From JAJPJX01 sp964568355 (GTDB lineage Bacteria > Acidobacteriota > Terriglobia > Bryobacterales > Bryobacteraceae), in NCBI GenBank assembly GCA_964568355.1, contig CAZMRK010000823.1, positions 1 through 15,597 on the forward strand: a stretch of DNA of 15,597 bases. Direction: 5' to 3'. Within the stretch, counting starts at the first letter, position 1, and every line of letters starts with the position of its first letter. Both the position numbers and the translations under genes were made by a program. Below are positions 8,063-15,597 of the stretch, in pieces. The notes under the pieces are model-generated. The model did not search any database. It saw only the letters and a list, made by a program, of their open reading frames with translations, and had not been told where the DNA came from.

Positions 8063-8382
8063 CGGTTCTGACGCCGGGCCGACAATCGCTGTCGGAGGCC
8101 GGGTGGGGACCACTCCTCGGCATGCGCGGCCAACATCCCGCGTTCCTCTCTAGCGCGTCGATCGAAGTATTCGGCCAACTCGGAACTGTGCTTTAGGTAG
8201 TAGCCGATGACCTGATAAATGTCGGAGAGTTCCAGGCTTGGGAAATCCTGTGCGATTTCCTCCGCAGTCGCGCCCGAGTCGAACGCACGGACGACGAGGT
8301 CCAGGGTGACCCGGCTACCACCGATACGGTACACGCCGTTCGCATCTTTCGACAACGGAATCGCGTCGACTACTTCTGCCAT
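8059..8382 (-). CDS. DUF433 antitoxin-like protein
   Basis: A 107-residue protein. The segment GVYRIGGSRVTLDLVVRAFD, followed by GATAEEIAQDFPSLELSDIYQVIGYYL, is the DUF433 winged-helix signature, found next to DUF5615 proteins as presumed antitoxin. The C-terminal tail of about 30 residues is basic and probably contacts the toxin. The ATG at 8382 has AGGA 8 nt upstream. Its stop is shared with the GTG start of the downstream toxin gene. The starts of this gene and of the cupin gene at 8482 are divergent and about 100 nt apart. Confidence 0.85.
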   Translation of the reverse strand: MAEVVDAIPLSKDANGVYRIGGSRVTLDLVVRAFDSGATAEEIAQDFPSLELSDIYQVIGYYLKHSSELAEYFDRRAREERGMLAAHAEEWSPPGLRQRLSARRQNR

Positions 8383-8481
8383 AACCTGCTTCCTACTCTA
8401 CCAGAGGACGGCACTGACAGCCACGTCGCTCGCGTGACCGAGGTCACTGCCCGGCCAGCGCCTCCCGGCGACACTGGAGGT

Positions 8482-8802
8482 ATGAACTACACCCTGATCC
8501 GCAATCTCGGCGAAGAGGTCCAGATCCCGGAAAATGGAATCCTGAGCCGCACGCTTTACAATGACGACCACGTGAAGATCCTGGCCTTCGGTTTCGCGGC
8601 GGGCCAGGAACTCTCCGCCCACACCGCGCCGATGTCCGCCAGCATCTACATCCACAGCGGCGAAGCCGCGCTCACCTTGGGCGAGGACCGCTACGACGCG
8701 CAAGCCGGCACCCTGGTCCACATGCCGCCCCAATTGACCCACGGAATCCTGGCAAAAACCCCGGTCGTCATGCTGCTGCAAATGTACAAGCAGGCGCGCT
8801 AG
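8482..8802 (+). CDS. Cupin-domain protein
   Basis: A 106-residue single cupin. Motif 1 is degenerate: SAHTAPMSASIYIHSGEAAL keeps the first His and the late Gly, but has few metal-type ligands. Motif 2 reads AGTLVHMPPQLTHGI with a conserved Pro and His. It is small, cytoplasmic and similar to the cupins that sense or protect small molecules; no substrate can be assigned. The ATG at 8482 is preferred because the family begins near here, but the strong GGAGG (8476-8480) is only 1 nt from it, too close for normal use. An in-frame GTG at 8434 would add 16 residues of low-complexity character. Confidence 0.82.
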   Translation: MNYTLIRNLGEEVQIPENGILSRTLYNDDHVKILAFGFAAGQELSAHTAPMSASIYIHSGEAALTLGEDRYDAQAGTLVHMPPQLTHGILAKTPVVMLLQMYKQAR

Positions 8803-8880
8803 GGTGGTCTTACGCTCGCATGTGCCAAAGCAAATCGTCATCATTCCCCGTGGCCTCGTTTGCGCGGTTTACCGTCTCCT

Positions 8881-8905
8881 GTTAGACGTAACGCGGTAGT
8901 ACAAT
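8881..8905 (+). promoter_or_regulatory. Candidate higBA promoter and operator
   Basis: TACAAT at 8900-8905 lies 6 nt before the higB GTG. Upstream, GTTA-GACG-TAAC (8881-8892) is a short dyad, and TACCG (8870-8874) pairs with CGGTA (8894-8898) around it. HigA-type antitoxins bind such dyads over their own promoters. If TACAAT is the -10, transcription would start at or next to the GTG. Confidence 0.35.
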
Positions 8906-8911
8906 CGAACT

Positions 8912-9190
8912 GTGATCCGGTCGTTCCGAGACAGGGAGACCGAGAAAGTGTTTCGGCGCGAATTCAGTCGGAAGTTCCAGGGCGTTGCCTCGGTGGCAAA
9001 GCGCAAGCTCGACCACATTCATGCGGCCGCGGACCTGTCAGATCTGGGAGCTGTTCCAGGCAATCGCCTGGAGGCCCTTGCTGGTGACCGCAAGGGGCAG
9101 TACAGTATTCGGGTCAATGCTCAGTGGCGAATCTGCTTCGCCTGGGTCGATACCGACGCCCTTGAAGTCGAGATCGTGGACTACCATTAG
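8912..9190 (+). CDS. higB: HigB-type toxin (RelE/ParE superfamily mRNA interferase)
   Basis: A 92-residue protein with the typical HigB layout: the N-terminal IRSFRDRETEKVFRREFS, a helical hairpin, then NRLEALAGDRKGQYSIRVN, QWRICFAW and the C-terminal VEIVDYH. These are the surfaces that place mRNA in the ribosomal A site for cleavage. All family segments are present and in frame, so the toxin appears intact. The start is the GTG at 8912; the family normally begins IRSF. The antitoxin gene follows 11 nt downstream, the toxin-first order typical of higBA. No Shine-Dalgarno precedes the GTG, which fits a leaderless or weakly translated toxin. Confidence 0.9.
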   Translation: MIRSFRDRETEKVFRREFSRKFQGVASVAKRKLDHIHAAADLSDLGAVPGNRLEALAGDRKGQYSIRVNAQWRICFAWVDTDALEVEIVDYH

Positions 9191-9201
9191 CGAGTTCGGA
9201 T

Positions 9202-9510
9202 ATGACGAAGAAATCCAAGACCATGCCGCCGATCCATCCCGGTGAAACGTTGCGAGAGGACTTCCTGAAACCGCTCGGTCTGACGGCCAACCGTCTTGCG
9301 ATCGAGTTGCGCGTGCCGGTAACTCGCGTGAATGATATCGTTCGTGGTAAGCGGGCGATCACCGCGGATTCCGCCCTCCGCCTGTCAAGGTATTTCGGAA
9401 CCACTCCTCAGTTCTGGATGAACTTGCAGACAAACTATGACCTCGAACTCGCCCAAGATGCCCACGGTCTCGAGATCGCCGGCCGGATCCGGCCTCACCG
9501 GGCAGCCTGA
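9202..9510 (+). CDS. higA: HigA-type antitoxin (XRE-family HTH)
   Basis: A 102-residue protein. The IHPGETLREDFLKPLGLTAN start, the helix-turn-helix with VTRVNDIVRGKRAITADSAL, and FGTTPQFWMNLQ are the classical HigA/VapI-like signature. It should bind HigB and repress the higBA promoter through its HTH. It lies 11 nt after higB in the same operon. The ATG at 9202 is the first Met and has only a weak GGA upstream. It is complete and of normal length, so this is the one toxin-antitoxin pair in the window with both partners apparently intact. Confidence 0.92.
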   Translation: MTKKSKTMPPIHPGETLREDFLKPLGLTANRLAIELRVPVTRVNDIVRGKRAITADSALRLSRYFGTTPQFWMNLQTNYDLELAQDAHGLEIAGRIRPHRAA

Positions 9511-9587
9511 TCAACATCGAGAGTGGAAACAGGCTTCGTCACGCACCTTGTGGTTGCAGCGTAACGACGGCACAAAAGGGGACTAGC

Positions 9588-9617
9588 ATGAATTTCACTG
9601 CATTTTGCGAAATTCGT
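9588..9617. terminator. AT-rich hairpin between higA and the convergent hydrolase gene
   Basis: GAATTTC (9590-9596) and GAAATTC (9609-9615) are a perfect 7-bp inverted repeat with a 12-nt loop, extendable to 9 bp with one wobble. It lies in the 125-nt gap between the convergent genes. The stem is AT-rich with no clear T-run, so termination is possible but not shown. Confidence 0.35.
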
Positions 9618-9635
9618 TGCCTGTACCCGGTTTGC

Positions 9636-11516
9636 CTAACGCCCCAGTGCGATCAACGCATCGACGTCGAATTCCCGATAGAGATCCAGGCAGAACAGCT
9701 CCGGCGCTTCCTGATACGGAACCGGCCTTTCCAGTAGCTCGCCCAGGGACCTGATCCCGTTCCGTGAAACGACTTCTGTATACAGCCCCGGCTCGATCGC
9801 CTTCGCAACCAGCGCCGCAATCTGCGCCCGCATCCCGGTAGTCTCCAGCCTGGTTTGCGCTTTCAGCCAGCGCGACACGGTGATCAGGTGCGCCGCGCGA
9901 ATGCCCAATGCGCGCTCGCCGAGACTCACCAGCATCCGGTCGTGATCCGGGTACGCGAATTCCGGCGGAGCGGCATCGCCGGTGTAAAGCAGTTCCAGCG
10001 CTAATGCCTGCTCGCCGCGATTCACGCGATCGGACACTTCCGCGGCAGCCGCCTTGCGGCCGCGATCATGGAGAACGATCGTCGCCGGAGCCGAATCCGG
10101 CGCTGTGATCGCCTTCACCCAAACGCCCGCTGCTGTCAGCCCATCGGCGAAATCGAACCGGTACGCCCGCCACTCGATCCCGCGGGATTTCCCGTTGGCC
10201 ACGATCCAGGCGCGATCCAGCGCCCGGTTCCGGTAGCGCACGATCGTCCGAAGGCGGTTTCTGGCCTCGTCGTCCGATTGCTTGACTCGCTGGATGCGGG
10301 CCACCAGTTGCCGCGCCACGCCCACCAGCGTGAGCGTATCGGGCGGCAGCCCTACCCGCAGCTCCGCCTCGCTCTTGATCCACGAATCCACCGGAACCTC
10401 CTCGGGTGCTCGCGGCACTCCAAAATGATTTGCGAAGAAGCGGTACGACTCCAGGCGGTTTTCCCGTTGATAGTTATGGGTCCCCGGATCCAGATTTTCG
10501 TGCCATTCGAAGTTACCTTCTTTCCCATAGAGCCGGAAAAAAGGACGAACGGCGTCGAACAGATACGGCTTCATCCGCGGAGCCCGAAAACAGCAGGTGT
10601 CTTCCGCGTTATAGATCAGCAGCGTCGGCCGGGGCGCCCGGAGCGCCGTCAGCACATCATAGTCGGCGACCGCCGCGAGATCCGTGGCGGTCTGTTCATT
10701 GTCGCCGGCATGTTCTACCCCGCCAAAGGCGACCGACGCCAGATACCCCGCGACCGGTACCGCCACCGAGACCCGCTCATCCAGCGCGCCGAGAACAATG
10801 CTCTGCCACCCGCCGCCCGATAGTCCGGTAATGCCGATGCGCGCCCGGTCCACATCGGCCCGGTCGTACAGGTAATCCAGCGCGCGCCGCATCTGGAGAT
10901 AAAACAGGCCCAGCGCATTGGCCCCCGCCAGGTCGATATGCGCTCCGAACCAGTGCGCGTTCTCCGGTTGGCGCATCTCGCCGGTGAAGATCCATTCCGG
11001 ATGCACCGCGACGATGCCTTGGAGCGCCTGATTGATGCAGCGTTTCTGAATGTACTCCTCGGCTTTGCCGGCCGCTTCATGGCCGTTGACGTCGAGAATC
11101 GCCGGAGCTTTTCCGCTCCTCCGCAAAGGCTCATAAACCAGCGCCGCCGACCAGAACCCCGGCACCACCTGATAGCGAAACTTCCGCAGGCGGTATGGAC
11201 CGGCCACCGGAATCTCGCCCGCGTCTTCAAATTTCGTAGGCGCGTCCACCCACGCGCGAGGCCAGCCATGAAACACGACCTCGTCCAAGACCCTCCGCCG
11301 CAGACTCGCCGCCTGTTTCTCCCATTCGCGCGCATCGCGCGGCACGGCCAGAGGCTTCACCAGCCCGTGAATATAGCGCCGCAACTGATAGTTCACTACC
11401 TCGGGAGAGTGGATCGGAGCGGCCAGCGCCGAAGCCAGGTCCGCAGGCGTGCTCTGCGCCTGAAGGAGGGCCGCCAGGCCGGCCAGCAGAAAACCGGGGT
11501 GCAGGCGCGCTCGCAT
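9636..11516 (-). CDS. Secreted alpha/beta hydrolase (acetyl-xylan-esterase-like), two-domain
   Basis: A 626-residue protein with a signal peptide (MRARLHPGFLLAGLAALLQAQ). The first half is a complete alpha/beta hydrolase: an oxyanion-type NGH (144-146), nucleophile Ser233 in GLSGGG, Asp306 in NAEDTC and His347 in GTHNYQ. The second half (from about residue 450) again looks like a hydrolase sheet (ATIVLHDRGRK, QALALELLYTGD, AHLITVSRWL) but has no G-x-S-x-G, so it is probably a degenerate second copy. Such enzymes remove acetyl or other ester groups from polysaccharides outside the cytoplasm (family inference). Its ATG overlaps the stop of the glycosidase-like gene by one base (TGATG), so the two are an operon and likely act on the same glycan. 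Confidence 0.82.
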   Translation of the reverse strand: MRARLHPGFLLAGLAALLQAQSTPADLASALAAPIHSPEVVNYQLRRYIHGLVKPLAVPRDAREWEKQAASLRRRVLDEVVFHGWPRAWVDAPTKFEDAGEIPVAGPYRLRKFRYQVVPGFWSAALVYEPLRRSGKAPAILDVNGHEAAGKAEEYIQKRCINQALQGIVAVHPEWIFTGEMRQPENAHWFGAHIDLAGANALGLFYLQMRRALDYLYDRADVDRARIGITGLSGGGWQSIVLGALDERVSVAVPVAGYLASVAFGGVEHAGDNEQTATDLAAVADYDVLTALRAPRPTLLIYNAEDTCCFRAPRMKPYLFDAVRPFFRLYGKEGNFEWHENLDPGTHNYQRENRLESYRFFANHFGVPRAPEEVPVDSWIKSEAELRVGLPPDTLTLVGVARQLVARIQRVKQSDDEARNRLRTIVRYRNRALDRAWIVANGKSRGIEWRAYRFDFADGLTAAGVWVKAITAPDSAPATIVLHDRGRKAAAAEVSDRVNRGEQALALELLYTGDAAPPEFAYPDHDRMLVSLGERALGIRAAHLITVSRWLKAQTRLETTGMRAQIAALVAKAIEPGLYTEVVSRNGIRSLGELLERPVPYQEAPELFCLDLYREFDVDALIALGR

Positions 11517-13588
11517 CAGAGATCCTGCAGTTGGAAGACCAGCAGCGAATATACGTCCAGCCGGGGCAGCGTAACGGTAGCCGTGCCGGCTTCGAGCGTG
11601 AAGCGCAAAGGAACAGGCTTTGCCGTGTCCGGACTCTCCGCGACAACCTCGCGCAGCCGCTTCCCCTCCGGCACGCGGAGCTTCACCGTGGCGTTGAGAA
11701 CGGGCGCGCCGGTCTTATAGTTCACCAGATGCACCAGGCGCCGGTTCTTCTGCTTCTGCTCGGTCGCTTCCACCGCCACCCAGTCCGGAGCGGTGACACG
11801 GACCGTGGCGCTGCCCAGCGCCCATTGAACCGAGTTGACAATCTCCGCGTGATTCTTGGGCAGCTTCCAGAACTCGTTGCGGAACACGTAGTATAGCTGC
11901 GCGGGAGGCGGTTGCACGGCCGGTTCCACCAGCGGGATATATACGATGCGGCCGCTACCGAACGTTCCGCGCTTGCTGTGGGCCGGCGGCGTTTCGAATC
12001 CGAGAACGTCGCTCAAAGCCGGCTTCGGCCGTCGCAGGCGCCATTCCGTATACAGTGACGAGTTGCCGGTCGCCACCAGCGCGCCGCCGCCTTGAACGAA
12101 AGCGCGGATCTTCTCCACCTGCTCTTGCGATAGCGCGTCCTGGTTGGCCAGAACCAGGACCTTATACCGGTTCAGCTTGTCCAGGTGGCGGTCGAAAATG
12201 GTGTCGAACGGAATCTGCGCCTGAATCAGCGACTGCTCCAGCAGCACCACCTGCGGAAGGACGGCCGCGCCATTCAACTCTACCGAGGCGAACGACCGCA
12301 GGACTGCCACTTCCGCCGCGCTCTCCGCTCCGGCCAACAGGTCATTGTGCTTCCAGTAAAAATCGATATATTTCTGGGCATTCGGCGCGAACCGCGCGTT
12401 GCCCACGTCCAACCCCGCGGTCAGCCCCACGCAGTTGTCGCAAAACGCCAATGCCTCCGCCAGCCGCAGGCGCGGCTCGCTCTTCAATATATGATGCGCC
12501 GGACGGCCGACAATGACGGCCGGCTGCTGCCAGAACAGGATCGGTTTGCCCATCGTGCGTCCTGCCTGATAGGTCCGGATGCGGGAGACGAGCCGTCCGT
12601 CGGCCGTATACTGCGGCTCGTTGCGCTCCTCGCTCGTGATGATGTCGCCGTGCGACAGCAGTTGCGGCACATCGACTCCATACTGCACGGCGTTGTTCGC
12701 CGAGGGATCCAGGCTCGGATTCGCCTGTAGAGCCGCTTCCGGATTGAGTTGGCGAATATACTCCTCGTATTCGCGAAACCGCTCGGCCAGCGTCCACGAC
12801 CGGAAATGCATCAGCTCCTGCATCAGCGGTTCCACCACTTCCGACCAGGTAATCGTAGGCGACGTGAAGCCAAACTCCGGCAGCCGGAATTTTCCCAAAT
12901 CGGCGTAGCCGAACCGCACCTTCATGCGCTCCGGCGGATACCGGTCCCGCACAAACTTGCGGAACAGTTCCTGGTCTACATCGGTCTGCGAGACGTAGGG
13001 CAGCCGCCACCACATCATCTGATCGAAATGGACGAAATCCATCTTCAGGTCGCCGATGCCCAGTTTCAACACCCGCTTGATGAAGTTGCGGTAGCCCGGC
13101 TGATTGCGATTCGCCATGTAGCGAAACGTCTGGGTAGGGTTGTAATACATGGGCTTGCCGTGTTCGTCTCGCTGGATCCAGTTGGGGGAATCCGGTTCCT
13201 CCTCGAACATCGTCTCAAAGAAGATCGAGGCGCCGATATAGCCGCCCACCTTCATCCCGTGGCGGTGCGCCAGTTCCACATACTTGCGCGCCGCTTCGAT
13301 ATCGTCGGCCTCGGCGCGAATTCCGGCGCCTTTCATCAGGCTGACCAGCACGGCGTTCACTCCCTGCTTCTTAAGTTCGAGAATCGCCGCCTCGGTCTGT
13401 TCCTTTTCCCAGAGTTCGGTGTAGTTGGAAGCCTGCCCGCCCCGCCGCCGGACGAACGATAGAGCCTCCATGTTGGAGGCCATCACCAGCCCCTGCTTCA
13501 CCCACTGCGGCTGTTTTCCGCTTTGTGCCGCGGCCGGCGGCCCGCCCCAGAGCAGGGCCGCCGCGAGCACGATCAAGAACTGAGCCAT
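11516..13588 (-). CDS. Secreted glycoside-hydrolase-like protein (GH42/trimerisation-type)
   Basis: A 690-residue protein with a signal peptide (MAQFLIVLAAALLWGGPPAAAQ). The N-terminal 400 residues look like a TIM barrel: GVNAVLVSLMKGAG, HGMKVGGYIGAS, DLKMDFVHFDQMMW, AALQANPSL and PILFWQQP. The middle resembles the beta-galactosidase trimerisation (glutamine-amidotransferase-like) domain: AEVAVLRSFA, then YKVLVLANQDALSQ, and IRAFVQGGGALVATG. The C-terminus is a beta-sandwich. Catalytic acids cannot be assigned by eye; candidate acidic residues lie in the KMDFVHFD strand. The ATG at 13588 has AGGTGA upstream and begins the signal peptide; the frame extends to 13645 without support. It is the first gene of an operon with the esterase-like hydrolase. 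Confidence 0.75.
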   Translation of the reverse strand: MAQFLIVLAAALLWGGPPAAAQSGKQPQWVKQGLVMASNMEALSFVRRRGGQASNYTELWEKEQTEAAILELKKQGVNAVLVSLMKGAGIRAEADDIEAARKYVELAHRHGMKVGGYIGASIFFETMFEEEPDSPNWIQRDEHGKPMYYNPTQTFRYMANRNQPGYRNFIKRVLKLGIGDLKMDFVHFDQMMWWRLPYVSQTDVDQELFRKFVRDRYPPERMKVRFGYADLGKFRLPEFGFTSPTITWSEVVEPLMQELMHFRSWTLAERFREYEEYIRQLNPEAALQANPSLDPSANNAVQYGVDVPQLLSHGDIITSEERNEPQYTADGRLVSRIRTYQAGRTMGKPILFWQQPAVIVGRPAHHILKSEPRLRLAEALAFCDNCVGLTAGLDVGNARFAPNAQKYIDFYWKHNDLLAGAESAAEVAVLRSFASVELNGAAVLPQVVLLEQSLIQAQIPFDTIFDRHLDKLNRYKVLVLANQDALSQEQVEKIRAFVQGGGALVATGNSSLYTEWRLRRPKPALSDVLGFETPPAHSKRGTFGSGRIVYIPLVEPAVQPPPAQLYYVFRNEFWKLPKNHAEIVNSVQWALGSATVRVTAPDWVAVEATEQKQKNRRLVHLVNYKTGAPVLNATVKLRVPEGKRLREVVAESPDTAKPVPLRFTLEAGTATVTLPRLDVYSLLVFQLQDL

Positions 13589-13695
13589 GATTCGATCACC
13601 TGGAAGTTTTCCATCATACAGTTTCTGTCCCGATCTTGCCTGCACGCCTCGGCGCCGGAGAGCGTCAGAGCTTACCGAAGGAGTAAGTACAGGCT

Positions 13696-14715
13696 ATGCG
13701 ATGGAATCCTTTCCGCTATGCCGTCATCGCGCTGCTGGCCTCCGCTGCCGGCGGACACCTCTTGGCTCAGGAGAGTATCGAACGTTCGCTCTATCTCACG
13801 CACGCGGCCTCGACGGAAGATCGCCAGTCTCTCGCCGTCGCCGTGCGCATGATCGTCAATCCCGGCCTGATAACCGTCGACGAAGAGAAGAAGAGCGTCA
13901 CTCTGCGCGGCACTCCGCAGCAGATAGCGATGGCCGAGTGGTTGGTCCAGGAGTTGGACCGCCCGCAGGATCGCACCACTTCCGCCGCCGAATATCCCGG
14001 CTCCGCCTCCGGCGACAATGTGGTGAAAGTCTTTCGGCTGGCTCACGCGGAAAGCCCGCAGGCATTGCAGGAGATTGCAACCACGCTCCGTTCGGTCGGC
14101 GATATCTCGCGGGTCTTTGTTTGCACGGCACCGAGCGCGATTGCAGTCCGCGGAGCCGCGGATCGGACCGCCTTGGCTGCCTGGCTGGTAGGCGAACTCG
14201 ACCGCCCTGCCGGACCCTCCGCCTCGGACATACCCGAATATCATCTTTCCGGCGACAACGAGAGCGTCGTTCAGGTGCGCCATCTCCACTCCGCTCAGTC
14301 CCCGCAGCAACTCCAGGAAATAGCCACTCTGATTCGCGGCGTGGCGGATGTCCGGCGGCTATTTCTGTACCATCAGGCAAAGGCGATCACGCTGCGCGGC
14401 ACGCCTGAGCAGATCGCGCTAACCCACTGGCTGATCGGTGAACTGGACCAACCGGCAGCCGGCCGCGTCGCTGTACCTCATGAGTACCGCGTCTCCGCCA
14501 ACAGCGACGACGACCTGGTCCGCCTTCTTTACCTCACCCGCCTGGAAACGCCGGAGCACCTCCAACAGATACTGGCCGAAATCCGCTCTACCACAGGAAT
14601 CCGGCGCGTGTTCGCGTCCTACGCCCCCAAAGCGATCGCCTTGCGCGGCACTGCCACGCAAATCGCCCTGGCCGAAAAACTCATCGCCAAAGACCAGCGG
14701 TCTGAACCGCGCTGA
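13696..14715 (+). CDS. Secreted protein of four tandem secretin-N-like repeats
   Basis: A 339-residue protein: a signal peptide (MRWNPFRYAVIALLASAAGG...LLAQ) and then four copies of a ~60-residue unit at residues 28-90, 109-171, 191-253 and 273-331, with a strict 82-residue period. Each unit has the layout of secretin N1/N2 (NolW-type) ring-building domains: hydrophobic strand, helix (xxLQEIATxIR), strand, then IxLRGTxxQIALAxWLIxELDxP. Each unit is joined by a short polar linker containing SGDN-like residues. It has no secretin channel domain, so it is not a secretin itself. It probably packs or oligomerises in the periplasm or outside the cell. The start has AAGGAG 12 nt upstream. Loss of the channel domain versus a free-standing family cannot be decided here. 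Confidence 0.72.
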   Translation: MRWNPFRYAVIALLASAAGGHLLAQESIERSLYLTHAASTEDRQSLAVAVRMIVNPGLITVDEEKKSVTLRGTPQQIAMAEWLVQELDRPQDRTTSAAEYPGSASGDNVVKVFRLAHAESPQALQEIATTLRSVGDISRVFVCTAPSAIAVRGAADRTALAAWLVGELDRPAGPSASDIPEYHLSGDNESVVQVRHLHSAQSPQQLQEIATLIRGVADVRRLFLYHQAKAITLRGTPEQIALTHWLIGELDQPAAGRVAVPHEYRVSANSDDDLVRLLYLTRLETPEHLQQILAEIRSTTGIRRVFASYAPKAIALRGTATQIALAEKLIAKDQRSEPR

Positions 14716-14842
14716 TATGAAGCGACGCCCTGCCTGTAAGTCGCGCTGGTGCACCGGCAGGAAAGTACTGGGAACGTACTGGGCGATCTATCTTGTGCCT
14801 GCGGGGTTCTCTTCTTTGGCCCTCCTGATAGAATTTCTCCAC

Positions 14843-14849
14843 AAGGAGG
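14843..14849 (+). promoter_or_regulatory. Strong Shine-Dalgarno with extended -10 promoter
   Basis: AAGGAGG is 7 nt before the ATG at 14857, the best ribosome binding site in the window. An extended -10, TGA-TAGAAT (14826-14834), lies just upstream. Neither -35 nor operator is obvious. The strong signals set this gene apart from its neighbours, most of which have weak ones. Confidence 0.6.
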
Positions 14850-14856
14850 GCGTTTC

Positions 14857-15597
14857 ATGCCGTATTCCCGAGTCGTTTTTCGAAAAATCGATGGTAATTT
14901 CACTTATATCCACATCAGCCACTTGTTAAGCAACCTATTCGAAGAAGTCTGGCGCGAATTTAAAACACAAGAGGTGAAAAATAAGGACTACTGGATGGAA
15001 GTAGCCGACCCGCAAGCCAGGCTGGGCAACTTCGCGGGCCAGGTCATTACCAAGGCTAAGCTCCGGACCAGCGAAACTTTGTCGCACGCGGTGGGGAACA
15101 ACCGCGCGTGGTTTTACGTCGGGTCGGGCAAACTGGTCCCCGTCGGCGAGTTATTGTACGCCGACAATGCGTTCGAGAGGATTCTGGCTCTGCCGGGGAT
15201 GGGCGCTCAGGCGGTGGTGAACCGCCGTGACAACGACAAGGAATACGTGTTCGACGCCTACGATCAGTTGACGCCGCGGTATGTCTACCGGTTCATCACC
15301 TCTACCGACGAAGCCAATCTGAAGACGAGGAACGGGTTGAAACCGCGTAACGAGGAAGCCGGGGACAACGTATACATGCACGTTGCGGGCAAAGGGAATA
15401 CCCGCTTTATTTCCACAACGCGCTCAAAGAAGCCGATTCAGAACCCCCACGGAGAGACTTTCGGGGTGAAACGGGTCAAAATCGACCTCAGCGTGATTTC
15501 CAGGCAGCACATCTACGACGTCAGCACGCCCCAGGGAGAAGTGGAACTCCTCAAAGGAAAGGCGGGCACATCCGGAGTACCGGAGTCGTATACGTCC
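14857..15597 (+). CDS. Putative ADP-ribosyltransferase-like toxin/effector (partial, runs off the window)
   Basis: An open frame of 247 residues with no stop before the window end. Residues 1-130 are a domain not recognised (VWREFKTQEV, AWFYVGSGKLVPVGELLYA). Residues about 143-235 follow the R-S-E layout of cholera/heat-labile-enterotoxin-like ADP-ribosyltransferases. Arg145 lies in YRFIT, then NGLKP (159-163), His175, the STS-like FISTT (184-188), strand VKRVKID and Glu228-x-Glu230. In the enterotoxin A chain the order is the same (Arg, GL.P, STS, ExE). It has no signal peptide. The DNA, especially the first 150 bases, is less GC-rich than its neighbours, which suggests transfer. The ATG at 14857 follows AAGGAGG by 7 nt. 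Assignment is by eye and could be a non-catalytic relative. A partner (immunity) gene would lie past the window. Confidence 0.5.
   Translation, partial: MPYSRVVFRKIDGNFTYIHISHLLSNLFEEVWREFKTQEVKNKDYWMEVADPQARLGNFAGQVITKAKLRTSETLSHAVGNNRAWFYVGSGKLVPVGELLYADNAFERILALPGMGAQAVVNRRDNDKEYVFDAYDQLTPRYVYRFITSTDEANLKTRNGLKPRNEEAGDNVYMHVAGKGNTRFISTTRSKKPIQNPHGETFGVKRVKIDLSVISRQHIYDVSTPQGEVELLKGKAGTSGVPESYTS

Noticed and set aside
9588..9737. A 49-residue plus-strand frame with AAGGGG upstream of ATG.
   Set aside because: Most of it is antisense to the 3' end of the hydrolase gene, and the start coincides with a hairpin; no homology-like pattern.
10938..11720. A 260-residue plus-strand frame opposite the glycosidase/esterase junction.
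   Set aside because: Antisense shadow of two well-supported genes; composition is arginine-rich as expected of a wrong frame.
14729..14761. CCTGCC/GGCAGG inverted repeat after the repeat-protein gene.
   Set aside because: The 21-nt loop is long and no T-run follows, so a terminator is not supported.
14765..14783. Direct repeat GTACTGGG at 14765-14772 and 14776-14783.
   Set aside because: Only 8 bp with two copies, no flanking mobile or regulatory signals; may be chance.

Overview
This window looks like chromosomal DNA of a GC-rich, soil-type Acidobacteriota (Bryobacter/Solibacter-like). That is an inference from gene content, not from a marker gene: a secreted PQQ dehydrogenase beside a cytochrome with a Pirellula/Verrucomicrobium-type heme domain, several exported carbohydrate-active-type proteins, and many small toxin-antitoxin-like genes. 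No rRNA, tRNA, CRISPR array or insertion sequence was seen.

Layout. (1) 1-1555: the 3' end of a hybrid sensor kinase (ATPase domain plus two receivers), then a stand-alone receiver protein. (2) 1584-2021: a hicB-hicA pair whose hicA carries a one-base frameshift. (3) 2102-4956: a small four-cysteine protein, a nitrilase, a divergent secreted propeller-like protein, and two small unknown genes that converge on a hairpin. (4) 4957-5257: a gene-free stretch with A/T homopolymers, inverted repeats and a hairpin that would cover the ribosome binding site of the gene at 4636-4956. (5) 5258-7672 (minus): a two-gene operon of diheme cytochrome c and PQQ dehydrogenase, probably one periplasmic oxidation/electron-transfer unit. 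(6) 7805-9510: a DUF433/DUF5615 pair with an internally deleted toxin, a cupin, and a higB-higA pair that looks intact. (7) 9636-13588 (minus): an exported glycosidase-like protein and an exported alpha/beta hydrolase with overlapping stop and start. (8) 13696-14715: an exported protein made of four tandem secretin-N-like repeats. (9) 14857 to the window end: a less GC-rich open frame with an almost perfect Shine-Dalgarno sequence, whose C-terminal half shows the Arg, Ser-Thr-Thr and Glu-x-Glu pattern of cholera-toxin-type ADP-ribosyltransferases.

The clearest candidate for something undescribed is the last gene. Secondary points of interest are the PQQ dehydrogenase, which combines a lanthanide-type Asp-x-Asp with altered cofactor-site residues, the stand-alone secretin-N repeat protein, the RBS-masking hairpin upstream of the gene at 4636-4956, and the selective damage to toxin genes in two of three toxin-antitoxin-like modules.
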